Shown: positions 45,454 through 54,461 of the stretch, one piece after another
How the letters are laid out: each line of letters starts with the position of its first letter
Numbering within the stretch: position 1 is the stretch's first letter
NCBI RefSeq assembly: GCF_003987395.1
Contig: NZ_PIPT01000008.1
Location: 1-64,000 of the forward strand
DNA length: 64,000 nucleotides
Direction of reading: 5' to 3'
DNA from: Pseudidiomarina aquimaris
GTDB taxonomy: Bacteria; Pseudomonadota; Gammaproteobacteria; Enterobacterales; Alteromonadaceae
Notes under the pieces: model-generated
The model's database searches: none
What the model saw: only the letters and a program-made list of their open reading frames with translations
Told to the model about the DNA's origin: nothing
Position numbers and translations under genes: made by a program

Positions 45454-46896
45454 TTAGTTGTTCAGTTTGATGTACTTCGTTTCGAGGTATTCCTCGATGC
45501 CTTGTCGACCGCCCTCGCGGCCCATACCCGACGCTTTGACGCCACCAAAAGGTACTGCTGCATCCGAGATAATACCGGTGTTGAAGCCCACCATGCCTAC
45601 CTCTAAATGCCGCGCAAAGCGTTGAATTTTTTCTAGGTTTTGACTGTACACATAAGCGGCTAAACCAGCTTCCTGCGCACGTAATTGCGTTAATAAGTCC
45701 TGCTCATCGGTAAAGCGAACCAATGGTGCAATAGGGCCAAAAATTTCTTCTCGAACACACTGCATGGCACTAGTGGCATCGGTTAGCACGGTAGGCTGAA
45801 ACCAACGCTCAGACCAACGCTCGCCACCACATTGAACGGTGGCACCACTCGCGACTGCCGCCGCCAATAGGCCTTCAACTTTTTGCAAGGCCGCGCGATT
45901 AATTAGTGGACCAATATTGACCCCCTCCTCATCACCACGGCCCAACTTTAACTGTTTGACCTGCGCCACCAGTTTTTCAGCGAAGGCTTGGTAGACCTCG
46001 TCCGCCACGTAGATAGCATTAGCGCAAACACAGGTTTGTCCGGCGTTACGGAATTTTGCGAGCATGGCTCCTTGCACCGCAGCATCAATGTCGGCGTCAG
46101 CGCACACAATAAACGGAGCATTACCTCCTAGTTCCAACGACAGACGCTTCAAGGTAGGCGCGCACTGTGCCATGAGCGTGCGTCCAACTGCGGTTGAACC
46201 GGTAAAGCTTAACTTGCGAACTGTTGGCGATCCGGTGAGTCGCTCACCGACTTCCTGAGCATCCCCTGTCACAATGTTCAAAACACCTGCTGGAATTCCA
46301 GCCTCAGCCGCTAATTCAGCCAAAGCCAAAGCGGTAAACGGTGTATCCGGCGCCGGTTTTACAATCATCACACAACCCGCGGCAAGCGCTGGGGCGACCT
46401 TACGGGTGATCATGGCAGCCGGAAAATTCCACGGCGTAATGGCTGCACAAACACCGACAGGCTCGCTGATCACCATCATTGACAATGGCTCCTCGGCAAA
46501 CGGCAGCGTCGCCCCCGTGTCTAAAAGGCTGGGTTGAGCAAACCAGTGAATGTAGCTTGCGGCATAATCGATTTCACCAAGCGCTTCGGCATAAGGCTTG
46601 CCTTGTTCAAGCGTAAGAATGCGCGCAAGCTGTTCACGCGCGGCCCGTATCTGTTCATACCACGCCAATAACCGTGCACAACGCTCACGCGCAGGAACCT
46701 CGCGCCAACGGTAAAATGCGCGTTCAGCAGCCTCAATACAGGCTTCTATTTGTACCCCACTGAGCAGCGGTACCGTGCCAAGTGTCTCGCCCGTAGCAGG
46801 ATTAACAACCGTTTGCTCGCGCTGATCTTCAGCCACAAGCCATTGCCCATTCACGTAGGCTTGCTGACGTACTGCGTTAGCGTCGCTTTCGAACAT
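45454..46896 (-). CDS. Succinate-semialdehyde-dehydrogenase-type aldehyde dehydrogenase
   Basis: 480-residue NAD(P)-dependent aldehyde dehydrogenase. The motifs ITPWNFPAAMITRK, FTGSTAVGRTL, general base in [11 protein letters not shown] and nucleophile in [13 protein letters not shown] are all present. It closely resembles GabD at 22031-23488, so the substrate is probably a small semialdehyde. The second ATG (46896) is preferred because GGAG lies seven bases upstream. The gene overlaps the activator gene by 20 bp within the sigma-54 operon. Together with the iron dehydrogenase it would turn a hydroxy acid into a dicarboxylate. Confidence 0.9.
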   Translation of the reverse strand: MFESDANAVRQQAYVNGQWLVAEDQREQTVVNPATGETLGTVPLLSGVQIEACIEAAERAFYRWREVPARERCARLLAWYEQIRAAREQLARILTLEQGKPYAEALGEIDYAASYIHWFAQPSLLDTGATLPFAEEPLSMMVISEPVGVCAAITPWNFPAAMITRKVAPALAAGCVMIVKPAPDTPFTALALAELAAEAGIPAGVLNIVTGDAQEVGERLTGSPTVRKLSFTGSTAVGRTLMAQCAPTLKRLSLELGGNAPFIVCADADIDAAVQGAMLAKFRNAGQTCVCANAIYVADEVYQAFAEKLVAQVKQLKLGRGDEEGVNIGPLINRAALQKVEGLLAAAVASGATVQCGGERWSERWFQPTVLTDATSAMQCVREEIFGPIAPLVRFTDEQDLLTQLRAQEAGLAAYVYSQNLEKIQRFARHLEVGMVGFNTGIISDAAVPFGGVKASGMGREGGRQGIEEYLETKYIKLNN

Positions 46897-48277
46897 CATC
46901 TGACTCCACTTCCTCGTTTTGAGTTACATCATTTGCTTTTTGCTGTGCTCGCCAGCGCTGTTGCTTTTTCACCAAAGTAGATTGATCAATATCGAGCGCG
47001 GCGGCAGCCTGACGCGTCGTACCATAGCGCTCTAGCGCTTGCTCGATTAACTGTTGCTCTAGGGCCTCAACCTGCTCTTTTAGGCTTACCCCAACACGCC
47101 CCATGCCATTGTCCGCACGCATTTCACGCGGCAACTGGGCCGTCGTTATCAACGACTGTTCAGCGGTTACCACTAAGCGCTCGGTGAGGTTGATAAGCTC
47201 GCGAATATTGCCCGGCCACGGGTACCGACAAAGCAAGTCAATAACGTCACGATGCCAGCGGCAATCAAGCTCATATTTGCAATTAAAATGGTGGAGATAG
47301 TGATTCAACAACGCTTCAATTTCTTCGGTGCGCTCACGTAATGGAGGGAGCTCGAGCGGAACCACACTCAGGCGATACAAAAGGTCCTCACGGAATGCGC
47401 CCGCTTGTACCAATTCACGCAGGTTGTGATGGGTTGCTGAAACCAAGCGCAGATTGGTGCGCTTGAACTGGGTACCGCCGACCGGAATAAAGCGATTTTC
47501 AGCAACCACTTTAAGTAACTTGGCCTGTAGACTCAGCGGTAAGTCGCCAATTTCATCCAAAAACAACGTACCGTTATTGGCCGCTTCGAGCAGGCCGGTT
47601 TTCCCTTTTTGTGAAGCGCCAGTGAACGCCCCAGGCTCGTAGCCAAATAATTCAGCCTCAAGCAGGCTTTCTGGCATCGCCGCACAATTTATCTCGATAA
47701 ACGGGCCTTGCGCCACCGCACTATAGTCATGGATAGTTCGCGCCAGTAACGTTTTCCCGGTACCTGTCTCACCTTTAATCAAGATTTTCGCCGCGGTCGG
47801 CGCAACCCGCTTGGCTAAGTCGTAACACTGCTGGGTGGCGCGACTAATGACAAAAGGGTCACGTGCCTCGCGGCCACTATAGTTTTCACGCACCTGCAGA
47901 ATCTGCTCGAGTTGTTCCTCTGCCCGCTTGGCCTGCAACAGCTCAGTCACATTGCGCACCGTTGTCACGATATATTCGAGCCGCCCCTGCCGATCAAACA
48001 TTGGGGTACCCGAGACAAGAATTTTATGATCGTCACCAATGGTTTGTGTGAGCGTTACCGGGCCCTTCTCTTTTAGTACTTCGAGCGAGACCGAACGCGA
48101 AATATAGCCACGGTTTACCACCTCTGACATGTGCAGTCCCACCAAGACCTTGCGCGGAATACCCGAGATCCGTTCATAGGCTTTATTGACTGTAACCGTC
48201 ACCCCGTTGCCGTCAGTGATGTAGACACCATCGCTCATGGCGTCGATCACACGCTGAAGATTATCACCTGACATCAT
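46877..48277 (-). CDS. Sigma-54-dependent transcriptional activator with PAS domain
   Basis: 466-residue enhancer-binding protein. An N-terminal PAS domain (about 10-115, [19 protein letters not shown]) is followed by an AAA+ domain with Walker A GETGTGKT, the sigma-54 contact loop GAFTGA and Walker [10 protein letters not shown], and then a Fis-type HTH ([19 protein letters not shown]). The ATG at 48277 overlaps the permease stop. It most likely drives the two divergent sigma-54-like promoters at 50841 and 51042. The signal bound by the PAS domain is unknown. Confidence 0.92.
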   Translation of the reverse strand: MMSGDNLQRVIDAMSDGVYITDGNGVTVTVNKAYERISGIPRKVLVGLHMSEVVNRGYISRSVSLEVLKEKGPVTLTQTIGDDHKILVSGTPMFDRQGRLEYIVTTVRNVTELLQAKRAEEQLEQILQVRENYSGREARDPFVISRATQQCYDLAKRVAPTAAKILIKGETGTGKTLLARTIHDYSAVAQGPFIEINCAAMPESLLEAELFGYEPGAFTGASQKGKTGLLEAANNGTLFLDEIGDLPLSLQAKLLKVVAENRFIPVGGTQFKRTNLRLVSATHHNLRELVQAGAFREDLLYRLSVVPLELPPLRERTEEIEALLNHYLHHFNCKYELDCRWHRDVIDLLCRYPWPGNIRELINLTERLVVTAEQSLITTAQLPREMRADNGMGRVGVSLKEQVEALEQQLIEQALERYGTTRQAAAALDIDQSTLVKKQQRWRAQQKANDVTQNEEVESDDVRKRR

Positions 48278-49617
48278 GCGCGTTGCTCCCGTAACCGCCA
48301 CCCATAGACCAAGAAGCAAAGCAACAGACCTGCCGCAAACGCCCAGGTCGCGCCTTTCACCACAAGAATGGCGGCAATCACACCAGCGATACCAAGATCA
48401 CGCTCTGTTTGCGCCTCTTGAATACCAATACGAACACTTACATAGCCTTGAATAAGTAGGGTTAGGGCCAAGGCAATACCAAGAATCGGCTGAACTAGAC
48501 TCACGACCGGAAGCAATAGCAAACCGGTATTAGTGCCCCAGCGGAAAGAGCCAGCACCACCAAAGATCGAGTCCATCGCCTTACGACCTTTTTTGAAGCG
48601 TTCGACGATAACCACGTGCATTGCCGCCCACAGCGGCCCACACATGGTGACATCCGGACCAATCACACTCATACCAAGGTTACGCGCGCCAAAAATCATG
48701 TGCGCGCGGTTAGGGTCATAATCGATCTTCTCATCTTGACGAACCTCATCGGCCTCATCAAGAATCGCTTTGCTCTGCAGCACGTCACCGAACAATACAA
48801 TGTAGGCGGCAAGCACCGTAGGAATCGCACTTAGGTACATGCTTAAAGGCGGGAAACCTACACCAAACAGGGTGTATTGGCTAAACATTGTAGCGAAGTC
48901 TGGCGCGGTAAATCCCCACTCGATCTCGGGCCACGGTGCTTCAGAAAACAACGGCGCCACTACAATAGCCAATGCAATAATTGGGAAAATACCGAGTTTG
49001 CCGATGGTGGCAAAAACCCAATGCCGTGATTGCAGGCCAGCAAAGTGCTTGGAAAAGATCAGATAAAAAGCGATACCCACCGCAATGGAAATTGTAAATG
49101 GATAACTCTCAAAACGTCCGCCATCATCAAACACCACAGCAACGGCCGCGAGCCCTGCGCCCATGATAATCCCAGCTTTGATGGCACTCGGGATAAGCTG
49201 AACCACACGTTTAGCCGCGCCTGAGGCGCCAAGCACAATCGCGAATAAACCAAGCAGCATTTGAAACGCAATCAGTGCGTGTACGCGAGCCTCCCCCTCG
49301 GGAAACATCGACACATACATCATTAATAGCGGTATTGCTGGTGTTATCCAGCCGGGCACCACTGGGTCACCCAACAGGTGATGGAGTAGATAAAATAGAC
49401 CGTTTAGTACGACGATTGCTAACGCCGCTTCGAACGGCATACCTAACAACTCGGTCATCAATGAGATCGCAGCCAAGTCGACTGCGCACATCAATAACCC
49501 TTGAAAATAGTCCGGCCACTCAAAACGATAGTGCACAAACGGCAAACGTACTTTGAACGGTCCTAGCGCAAAATACGGAGCTTCGGCACCCGCAACACGT
49601 TGTTTCCATAGCGACAT
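48274..49617 (-). CDS. Multi-pass permease, xanthine/uracil-permease-like fold
   Basis: 447-residue transporter with about 12-14 predicted helices. The layout, with short half-helix segments such as DPVVPGWITPAIPLL and NLGMSVIGPDVTMCGPLWAAMH, resembles the NCS2/SLC23 and related UraA-fold carriers. I cannot assign the substrate. Its neighbours (hydroxyacid-type dehydrogenase, semialdehyde dehydrogenase, secreted cyclase) point to an organic acid or lactone product. It starts 11 bp after the dehydrogenase stop and overlaps the activator by 4 bp. Confidence 0.78.
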   Translation of the reverse strand: MSLWKQRVAGAEAPYFALGPFKVRLPFVHYRFEWPDYFQGLLMCAVDLAAISLMTELLGMPFEAALAIVVLNGLFYLLHHLLGDPVVPGWITPAIPLLMMYVSMFPEGEARVHALIAFQMLLGLFAIVLGASGAAKRVVQLIPSAIKAGIIMGAGLAAVAVVFDDGGRFESYPFTISIAVGIAFYLIFSKHFAGLQSRHWVFATIGKLGIFPIIALAIVVAPLFSEAPWPEIEWGFTAPDFATMFSQYTLFGVGFPPLSMYLSAIPTVLAAYIVLFGDVLQSKAILDEADEVRQDEKIDYDPNRAHMIFGARNLGMSVIGPDVTMCGPLWAAMHVVIVERFKKGRKAMDSIFGGAGSFRWGTNTGLLLLPVVSLVQPILGIALALTLLIQGYVSVRIGIQEAQTERDLGIAGVIAAILVVKGATWAFAAGLLLCFLVYGWRLREQRA

Positions 49618-49628
49618 GATGCGGCTCC

Positions 49629-50792
49629 TTAGTAAGCTTCGCGATAAATCGCTTCGATATCATTCAGCGATAGCTCTCGCGGATTATTCCGCAACAAGCG
49701 CGTGACGCCACTTGCCGCAACCGCCAACTCGGGGAGCTCTGACTCAGGGATATCAAAGGTCCGCAGAGTACTAGGGATATTCACGGCCTCGCACAGCTCT
49801 TTAATTTGCGCGATGACAAAATCCCCCGCCGCCATGGTTTGGATCGAATCTGGCGCGCCAAAGGCTTTGGCCAACTCCACAAACTGTTCGGGGCAACTCG
49901 ACTGGTTCCAACGCATCACGGGTACAAACATCATTGCGTTACTTAAACCATGGGATAAGTGATAGCGGCCACCGAGCGGATAAGCCAAAGCATGCACAGC
50001 GCCAACGCCGGCGTTACCAAATGCCAAGCCAGCCATTAAACTGGCAGTCGCCATTTCTTCACGCGCCAGCATGCATTCGGGATCTTCATAAGCTCGGACC
50101 AAGCTGGCCTTTATTTTTCGTACGGCGGCGAGCGAGTACGGTTGCGTGAGGGCGGTTGCGAAATTTGAAAGGTAGCTCTCAACCGCATGCACCAACGCAT
50201 CGATACCACTTGCAGCAGTCACCGACGGTGGACAACTCAAGGTGAGTTCGGGAGCAACAATCGCTACGTCAGGCAGTAGCTCATTACTGACAATCCCTTT
50301 CTTAAGTTGCGCTGCCGTGTCAGCCAAAATAGATATATTAGTTACTTCTGAGCCAGTACCCGCAGTCGTGGGCATACAAATCAAAGGGTAGCGGCGTGGA
50401 CGCACTTGCTCTTCGCCGAATAACTCGACTAACGGTCGATCGTCACCAGCGTAGACAGCGACTGCTTTGCCGGTATCCATGGCGCTACCGCCACCAATCG
50501 CGACAATACCATCACAGGATTTTTCGACGAACAGTTGACGACAGGCTTTTACTACGGCCATCTCAGGCTCAGCATTAATCGCAGCAAAAATTTCCAGCTC
50601 GGTAATTCCTGCTTGCTGTAATTGTTCTTTGATCGTGTCAATGATGCCAGCCTCGCTGACACCGCGGTCAGTTACGATCAATGGCCGCTGCATATTAAGT
50701 TGCTGCATTTCGCGAGCCAACTCGTGACTTGCGTGGGCTCCGGTCAATAACCGACGCGCCGTTTTAAATATTTGAACGGTTGAAGTACGCAT
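49629..50792 (-). CDS. Iron-containing (group III) alcohol dehydrogenase
   Basis: 387-residue NAD(P)-dependent dehydrogenase. The nucleotide-binding GGGSAMDTGKA, PTTAGTGSEVT and the metal-binding region DALVHAVESYLS and HALAYPLGGRYHLSHGLSNA (three metal histidines and an Asp) are in family order. Relatives oxidise 1,2-propanediol, ethanol or 4-hydroxybutyrate. The neighbouring semialdehyde dehydrogenase favours a hydroxybutyrate-like substrate. It is the first gene of the sigma-54 operon, 49 bp from the -12 element. Confidence 0.92.
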   Translation of the reverse strand: MRTSTVQIFKTARRLLTGAHASHELAREMQQLNMQRPLIVTDRGVSEAGIIDTIKEQLQQAGITELEIFAAINAEPEMAVVKACRQLFVEKSCDGIVAIGGGSAMDTGKAVAVYAGDDRPLVELFGEEQVRPRRYPLICMPTTAGTGSEVTNISILADTAAQLKKGIVSNELLPDVAIVAPELTLSCPPSVTAASGIDALVHAVESYLSNFATALTQPYSLAAVRKIKASLVRAYEDPECMLAREEMATASLMAGLAFGNAGVGAVHALAYPLGGRYHLSHGLSNAMMFVPVMRWNQSSCPEQFVELAKAFGAPDSIQTMAAGDFVIAQIKELCEAVNIPSTLRTFDIPESELPELAVAASGVTRLLRNNPRELSLNDIEAIYREAY

Positions 50793-50840
50793 AGTCTTCC
50801 CTTGTTGTTCTAGTTCTTAGCGTTCGATGCCCAAATAGAG

Positions 50841-50856
50841 TGCAAGCACCGTACCA
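50841..50856 (-). promoter_or_regulatory. Sigma-54 promoter of the dehydrogenase operon
   Basis: On the minus strand the sequence reads TGGTACGGTGCTTGCA. It matches TGGCACG-N4-TTGCA with one change (C to T at the -24 element). The GG and GC pairs are correctly spaced, and it lies upstream of the iron-dehydrogenase start. Confidence 0.75.
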
Positions 50857-50928
50857 ATTTTACAATATTTTATAAGACTCTGTTTTATATGCACTTTTAT
50901 AAATGTTAACGGAGAAAACAGACAAGAA

Positions 50929-50948
50929 TTGATGAAATATTTCATCAA
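50929..50948. promoter_or_regulatory. 20-bp perfect palindrome, probable activator site (UAS)
   Basis: TTGATGAAATATTTCATCAA is a perfect palindrome about 73-95 bp from both sigma-54 promoters. This is a usual place for an enhancer site of the sigma-54 activator. Confidence 0.7.
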
Positions 50949-50972
50949 GATAGCCTTATCGATGAATGCTAT

Positions 50973-50996
50973 CATCATTGTTAACGTAATGTGATG
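50973..50996. promoter_or_regulatory. Imperfect palindrome, second possible activator site
   Basis: CATCATTG-TTAACG-TAATGTGATG, an imperfect inverted repeat sharing the CATCA/TGATG half-sites of the perfect palindrome at 50929-50948. Confidence 0.5.
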
Positions 50997-51041
50997 ATGT
51001 AAACAGCTTTAAAAACAATAAGTTAAAAATATGAACTAAGT

Positions 51042-51057
51042 TGGCACAGCCATTGCA
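51042..51057 (+). promoter_or_regulatory. Sigma-54 promoter of the porin gene
   Basis: TGGCACAGCCATTGCA, an essentially consensus sigma-54 site (TGGCAC-N5-TTGCA). The GG of -24 lies at 51043 and the GC of -12 at 51055, about 80 bp before the porin start. Confidence 0.85.
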
Positions 51058-51136
51058 CCAACATGATGCACCAGAGGTCACCAGACGCTGACATCTGTCA
51101 TCAAAACGATAACAACAACTACAAGAGGCAATGGTA

Positions 51137-52300
51137 ATGACTCACAAAACAACTCGGCTCTATTTACCCAGCATCATCGCAGCACTCATGGCAGGCAGCG
51201 CTCACGCAGCCACCGAAAACGCAGCTTGGGATTTCAACTTTCATGGCTATGTGAACGCGCATGCCGTGTTTGCCGACTGTGATGATTCTGGCGCAGTTGT
51301 CGCTGGTAATGCGCTTTTGTGTACTGGCGAAGATGCGACATCAGTTTCGAATGGCTACAGCCCAGCGAGCTTTCAATTTTCTGCAAGCACACAACGCGAA
51401 GGCTTTGACATCACGGCAATGCTCGCCGTTGAGCCTGGCACCACCGATAATAGTGCTTTTAATGGCAACGGAGATAACCGCGCCTACCGCGCCTTCTTTA
51501 CTGTTGGCAATGCTGAGATGGGAACGCTGAAAGTCGGTCGTGACTACGGCGTCTTCGGTATTGATGTGGTTTTGGAAGATATGGCACTCGGCGGTGTTGG
51601 TGCCCCGGCAGCAATTCGGAGCCCGCTGAATACAACTCTTGGCGCAGCCGGTTATGGTTATGTATTTGCCGACCGGCTGTCACAAATCACCTATAGCCGT
51701 CAGCTAGGTGATAACTTTCAAGCAGACATCGGTATTTTTCAGCCTCTTGATCCAGTGAGCTTCGGTGGCAACGGCTACGTCGGCGACTCAGGTTCAGAGC
51801 GGCCAGGGATTCACGGGCGCTTGCGTTATAATCACGACAAGGGCTACATCTCCAGCACCTTCTATAGCCAAGACGTAGCAACACCGAGTGGTGACTACAC
51901 CGCACGCGGTATCGACGTAACTGCCGCCCTGCAATTAGGCGACACGCGCCTGGCAGCATCGGCATTTGACGGTCAAGGTTTTGGTTACTACGGACTTCTC
52001 GTTGATGGCGCAGACATTAACGGCACGCCACGCGATACCTCAGGCTGGTTTACCCAAGTTACGCACATGATGGGCGCAACTAAGTTTGGCTTTAACTATG
52101 GCGTATCGAAAGTTGACCTCGCCGGTGTCGACACACAGATCCAAGTCGAACAACAGACGAAAGCTAGCCTAGGTGTTTACCACACGCTATGGAGCATGTT
52201 CACAGTTTCAGGTGAGCTATCACGCATGGAAGCTGAAAGTCATGCCAATGAAAGTATCGAAAATACTGCCTTCAGTGTCGGTCTTGCATTGAGCTTCTAA
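51137..52300 (+). CDS. Outer-membrane porin under sigma-54 control
   Basis: 387-residue general-type porin. The signal peptide ends at residue 25 (SAHA). WDFNFHGYVNAHAVF forms the first strand, and the barrel ends AFSVGLALSF with the C-terminal Phe. The ATG at 51137 is preferred because AAGAGG lies eight bases upstream; ATG 51131 is too close to it. A consensus sigma-54 promoter lies upstream and shares its regulatory region with the divergent dehydrogenase operon, so this porin probably admits the operon's substrate. Confidence 0.87.
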   Translation: MTHKTTRLYLPSIIAALMAGSAHAATENAAWDFNFHGYVNAHAVFADCDDSGAVVAGNALLCTGEDATSVSNGYSPASFQFSASTQREGFDITAMLAVEPGTTDNSAFNGNGDNRAYRAFFTVGNAEMGTLKVGRDYGVFGIDVVLEDMALGGVGAPAAIRSPLNTTLGAAGYGYVFADRLSQITYSRQLGDNFQADIGIFQPLDPVSFGGNGYVGDSGSERPGIHGRLRYNHDKGYISSTFYSQDVATPSGDYTARGIDVTAALQLGDTRLAASAFDGQGFGYYGLLVDGADINGTPRDTSGWFTQVTHMMGATKFGFNYGVSKVDLAGVDTQIQVEQQTKASLGVYHTLWSMFTVSGELSRMEAESHANESIENTAFSVGLALSF

Positions 52301-52310
52301 CGCATAAAAA

Positions 52311-52340
52311 AGCACCTCTGCCGCGGCCGGTAGAGGTGCT
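52311..52340 (-). terminator. Intrinsic terminator for the 52353-53378 gene
   Basis: AGCACCTCTGCCG and CGGTAGAGGTGCT pair around CGGC. On the minus strand the hairpin is followed by TTTTTTATG, so it terminates the leftward gene. The right side lacks a U-run for the porin direction. The stem uses the ACCTCTGCC/GGCAGAGGT arms. Confidence 0.8.
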
Positions 52341-52352
52341 TCTCGTATAAGG

Positions 52353-53378
52353 CTAGCGGCGCTGATGCTCTAAATCAAAATACTCAGCGGATTTATACGT
52401 CGCCACTAACTGATGCAGTTTAGTGTCATCGGAGTCACGCATAAGGAGATACTTTAGAATTGCACTCAGCGTAACCATCACCTCTTTACAGCATTTATTC
52501 GCATCTTGCTGACGGTCACGACCGAGGATTAATACCTGCGCAAAAAGGCGATGCGGATTACGTTGCAACTGTCCAATCAAGCTCACACAGATATTGATAA
52601 AACGTGAGCGATCAGACTCTTCCATTTCGGCTAACGAAGTGGTGTTGGAAATCGAATGCAAAAAGGCCTCGTGCTCTTCGTCATCAATAAATGACTTGGT
52701 CCAATGATAATATTTTTCATCGTAAACCACCGAAGCCGCGAGGGGCATTAACTGACCCCGTACCTCATCGTTTTGGATAAGCGCTTCAGCTGACGCAATG
52801 TTGTTTTCAGCGCATAATTTTTCAATCTGTGCCGATAAGTCTTTCAATTCGCGAATCAATAACTGGATTTCACGCCCCTGTTCGCCATGTACTGCGGCAA
52901 TCTTAAATAGCTGCTCAAGAAACTCGCGAACCAACTGCGAATCATCTTCAATGGAGTCAATCACCGGAATGATGTTGTACCGTTCAGCACTCAAGATCTC
53001 ATAAAACTCACCGTTGGCGGCACGCATTTCAGATAGCAGTTCCAACACCCGCTCAAAACGCTCAGGATCTTTTAACGCTTCAATTTCTCGGTCCAAGTGC
53101 GACACGTTCTGGTTCACCCGCAACGCGCTATCGTATTCCGCGAGCGCTGCAATCAGTTTATGGATGAAAAGATCAGAAAGCTTAGAAATCGACGTTCGCA
53201 GCTGCTCTGCGGCAACACCACGGACTTGCTTATCAAAGCGCTGCTGACGCTCTTCGCGGATACGCTTGCGCATGGAAATAACGAAATAAGTTAAAGAACC
53301 GATAATAGTGAGTGAGGTAGCAATATCAAAACCAAGTTGAATGGGAACTTGAAAATAACTCTCCATGAGTGCGTTCAC
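52353..53378 (-). CDS. Membrane-anchored coiled-coil protein, unknown function
   Basis: 341 residues from a GTG start (VNALMESYF), preferred because AAAGGAA lies upstream. An ATG four codons later is the alternative, and the longer frame to 53570 has no support. One N-terminal membrane helix (about 18-36, IATSLTIIGSLTYFVISM) is followed by a long charged, helix-rich cytoplasmic or periplasmic region with coiled-coil-like segments (REERQQRFDKQVRG, LRDSDD). I do not recognise a family. It is a single gene followed by an intrinsic terminator. Confidence 0.65.
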   Translation of the reverse strand: MNALMESYFQVPIQLGFDIATSLTIIGSLTYFVISMRKRIREERQQRFDKQVRGVAAEQLRTSISKLSDLFIHKLIAALAEYDSALRVNQNVSHLDREIEALKDPERFERVLELLSEMRAANGEFYEILSAERYNIIPVIDSIEDDSQLVREFLEQLFKIAAVHGEQGREIQLLIRELKDLSAQIEKLCAENNIASAEALIQNDEVRGQLMPLAASVVYDEKYYHWTKSFIDDEEHEAFLHSISNTTSLAEMEESDRSRFINICVSLIGQLQRNPHRLFAQVLILGRDRQQDANKCCKEVMVTLSAILKYLLMRDSDDTKLHQLVATYKSAEYFDLEHQRR

Positions 53379-53533
53379 GGGTTTTCCTTTAATTATTAGA
53401 TGGTTGGGACAGGAAATATAAAAGTTTGTTGACGTATTGTAAATACTAAATAGCCGCGATTCAGAGCTGGGCACCATGAAACGCGTCGGCAGTATCACTC
53501 CCAGAATTAGCCCGCGGCGCTCTCGCGGGACCC

Positions 53534-53543
53534 ACCTCTGCCC
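53534..53543. repeat. Isolated REP1 right-arm copy
   Basis: ACCTCTGCCC without a core at the normal distance; the nearest core lies 75 bp to the right at 53609. It is probably a rearranged or decayed element. Confidence 0.55.
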
Positions 53544-53608
53544 CAGCAAAACCCACACCCGAACAAACACTTAGCTGCCCAACCCCACCAAAACCACCGA
53601 AAAACAAC

Positions 53609-53627
53609 AGAGAGGGCAGCCCTCCCT
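53609..53627 (+). repeat. REP1 core without recognisable arms
   Basis: AGAGAGGGCAGCCCTCCCT at 53609-53627, 68 bp before the lipoprotein start. It is one of two places (with 58546) where an ACCTCTGC arm precedes, rather than follows, a core. Confidence 0.7.
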
Positions 53628-53694
53628 TCCCATAGATTGACACGGCGACAGGTCTCGAGCTAAATTGGCAACAAATCAATAACATTGGATCGTT

Positions 53695-54429
53695 ATGCTC
53701 AAACAACTCACCTCAGTACTCATGCTCATCGCGCTGACGGGCTGCGCAACGCAGCAGGCGCAGAAACAGGAGCCGAAAACCGAGACTGACGAGCGCAATG
53801 CCGTCGTCACAGCTACGCTAAATGACATCGGAGAAGTCGAAGTGCTCAAAGAGCACGCGCCAGAGTATTATCAAGAATTACGCACATTAATTGATCAGGT
53901 TCCGTATGAAGACGACTTTCAGCGGGCTATTGACCGGCTCATCGTTGATTATATGGTGAGCCTTCGTCGTGAATCCGTCATGCGCGTCTCAGATCTGCTG
54001 CTGCTGGAACTCTACACACGCGAGACAGATTTCTATGAAGCAATGGCCTTGGAAGAACCATTCTTGTGTGTCCAAGTCATCGACACTTCGACCTACGGTG
54101 AAGGCGATTTTGAGAAGATAATCGCTTATAAAGGTGGCCATGCAGATGAGATAGCTTTTAACACGCGCTTGCTCAAAGAGGGCTTACAAAATGACTACTA
54201 TCCGATAGATTACGAACTCGCTGCATTTGACCAAGATCTGCTTTACAACACCCTCGATATGAGCGGCTTCGACGAGCGCAGTGAAACGCCTGAAGGTTTT
54301 GCCAAGCGTTGCATGGCGTCAGTCGATTACTTTCGCTTCGCCTTCTCGGCATTGCCGGCACCGAGAGTTGCGAATTTGATGCGCTATATGATGTTGGACG
54401 CTCCTCATGCGCGAAAAGATGCAGATTAG
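53695..54429 (+). CDS. Lipoprotein related to the C-terminal domain of the ClpP-like protein
   Basis: 244-residue lipoprotein with a signal peptide and lipobox LTGC (Cys near residue 18), followed by a Gln/Glu-rich spacer. The rest is helical and clearly related to the last 170 residues of the protein at 36278-37825. Shared features are LLLE near the start of the domain, a Cys-containing segment (FLCVQVID against DLCMQTLY), YPIDYELA against LPTIDYEMA, and ALPAPRVANLMRYM against ALPDARAANLVRYL. The function of this domain is unknown. Both proteins would face the periplasm or its membrane. Confidence 0.75.
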   Translation: MLKQLTSVLMLIALTGCATQQAQKQEPKTETDERNAVVTATLNDIGEVEVLKEHAPEYYQELRTLIDQVPYEDDFQRAIDRLIVDYMVSLRRESVMRVSDLLLLELYTRETDFYEAMALEEPFLCVQVIDTSTYGEGDFEKIIAYKGGHADEIAFNTRLLKEGLQNDYYPIDYELAAFDQDLLYNTLDMSGFDERSETPEGFAKRCMASVDYFRFAFSALPAPRVANLMRYMMLDAPHARKDAD

Positions 54430-54430
54430 A

Positions 54431-54457
54431 GAGCCCGTGGCCACAACCACGGGCTAC
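54431..54457. repeat. Single REP2 hairpin
   Basis: GAGCCCGTGGCCAC with the mirrored arm CCACGGGCTAC, in the 32-bp gap between two convergent stop codons. It may serve as a shared terminator. Confidence 0.75.
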
Positions 54458-54461
54458 AGAG

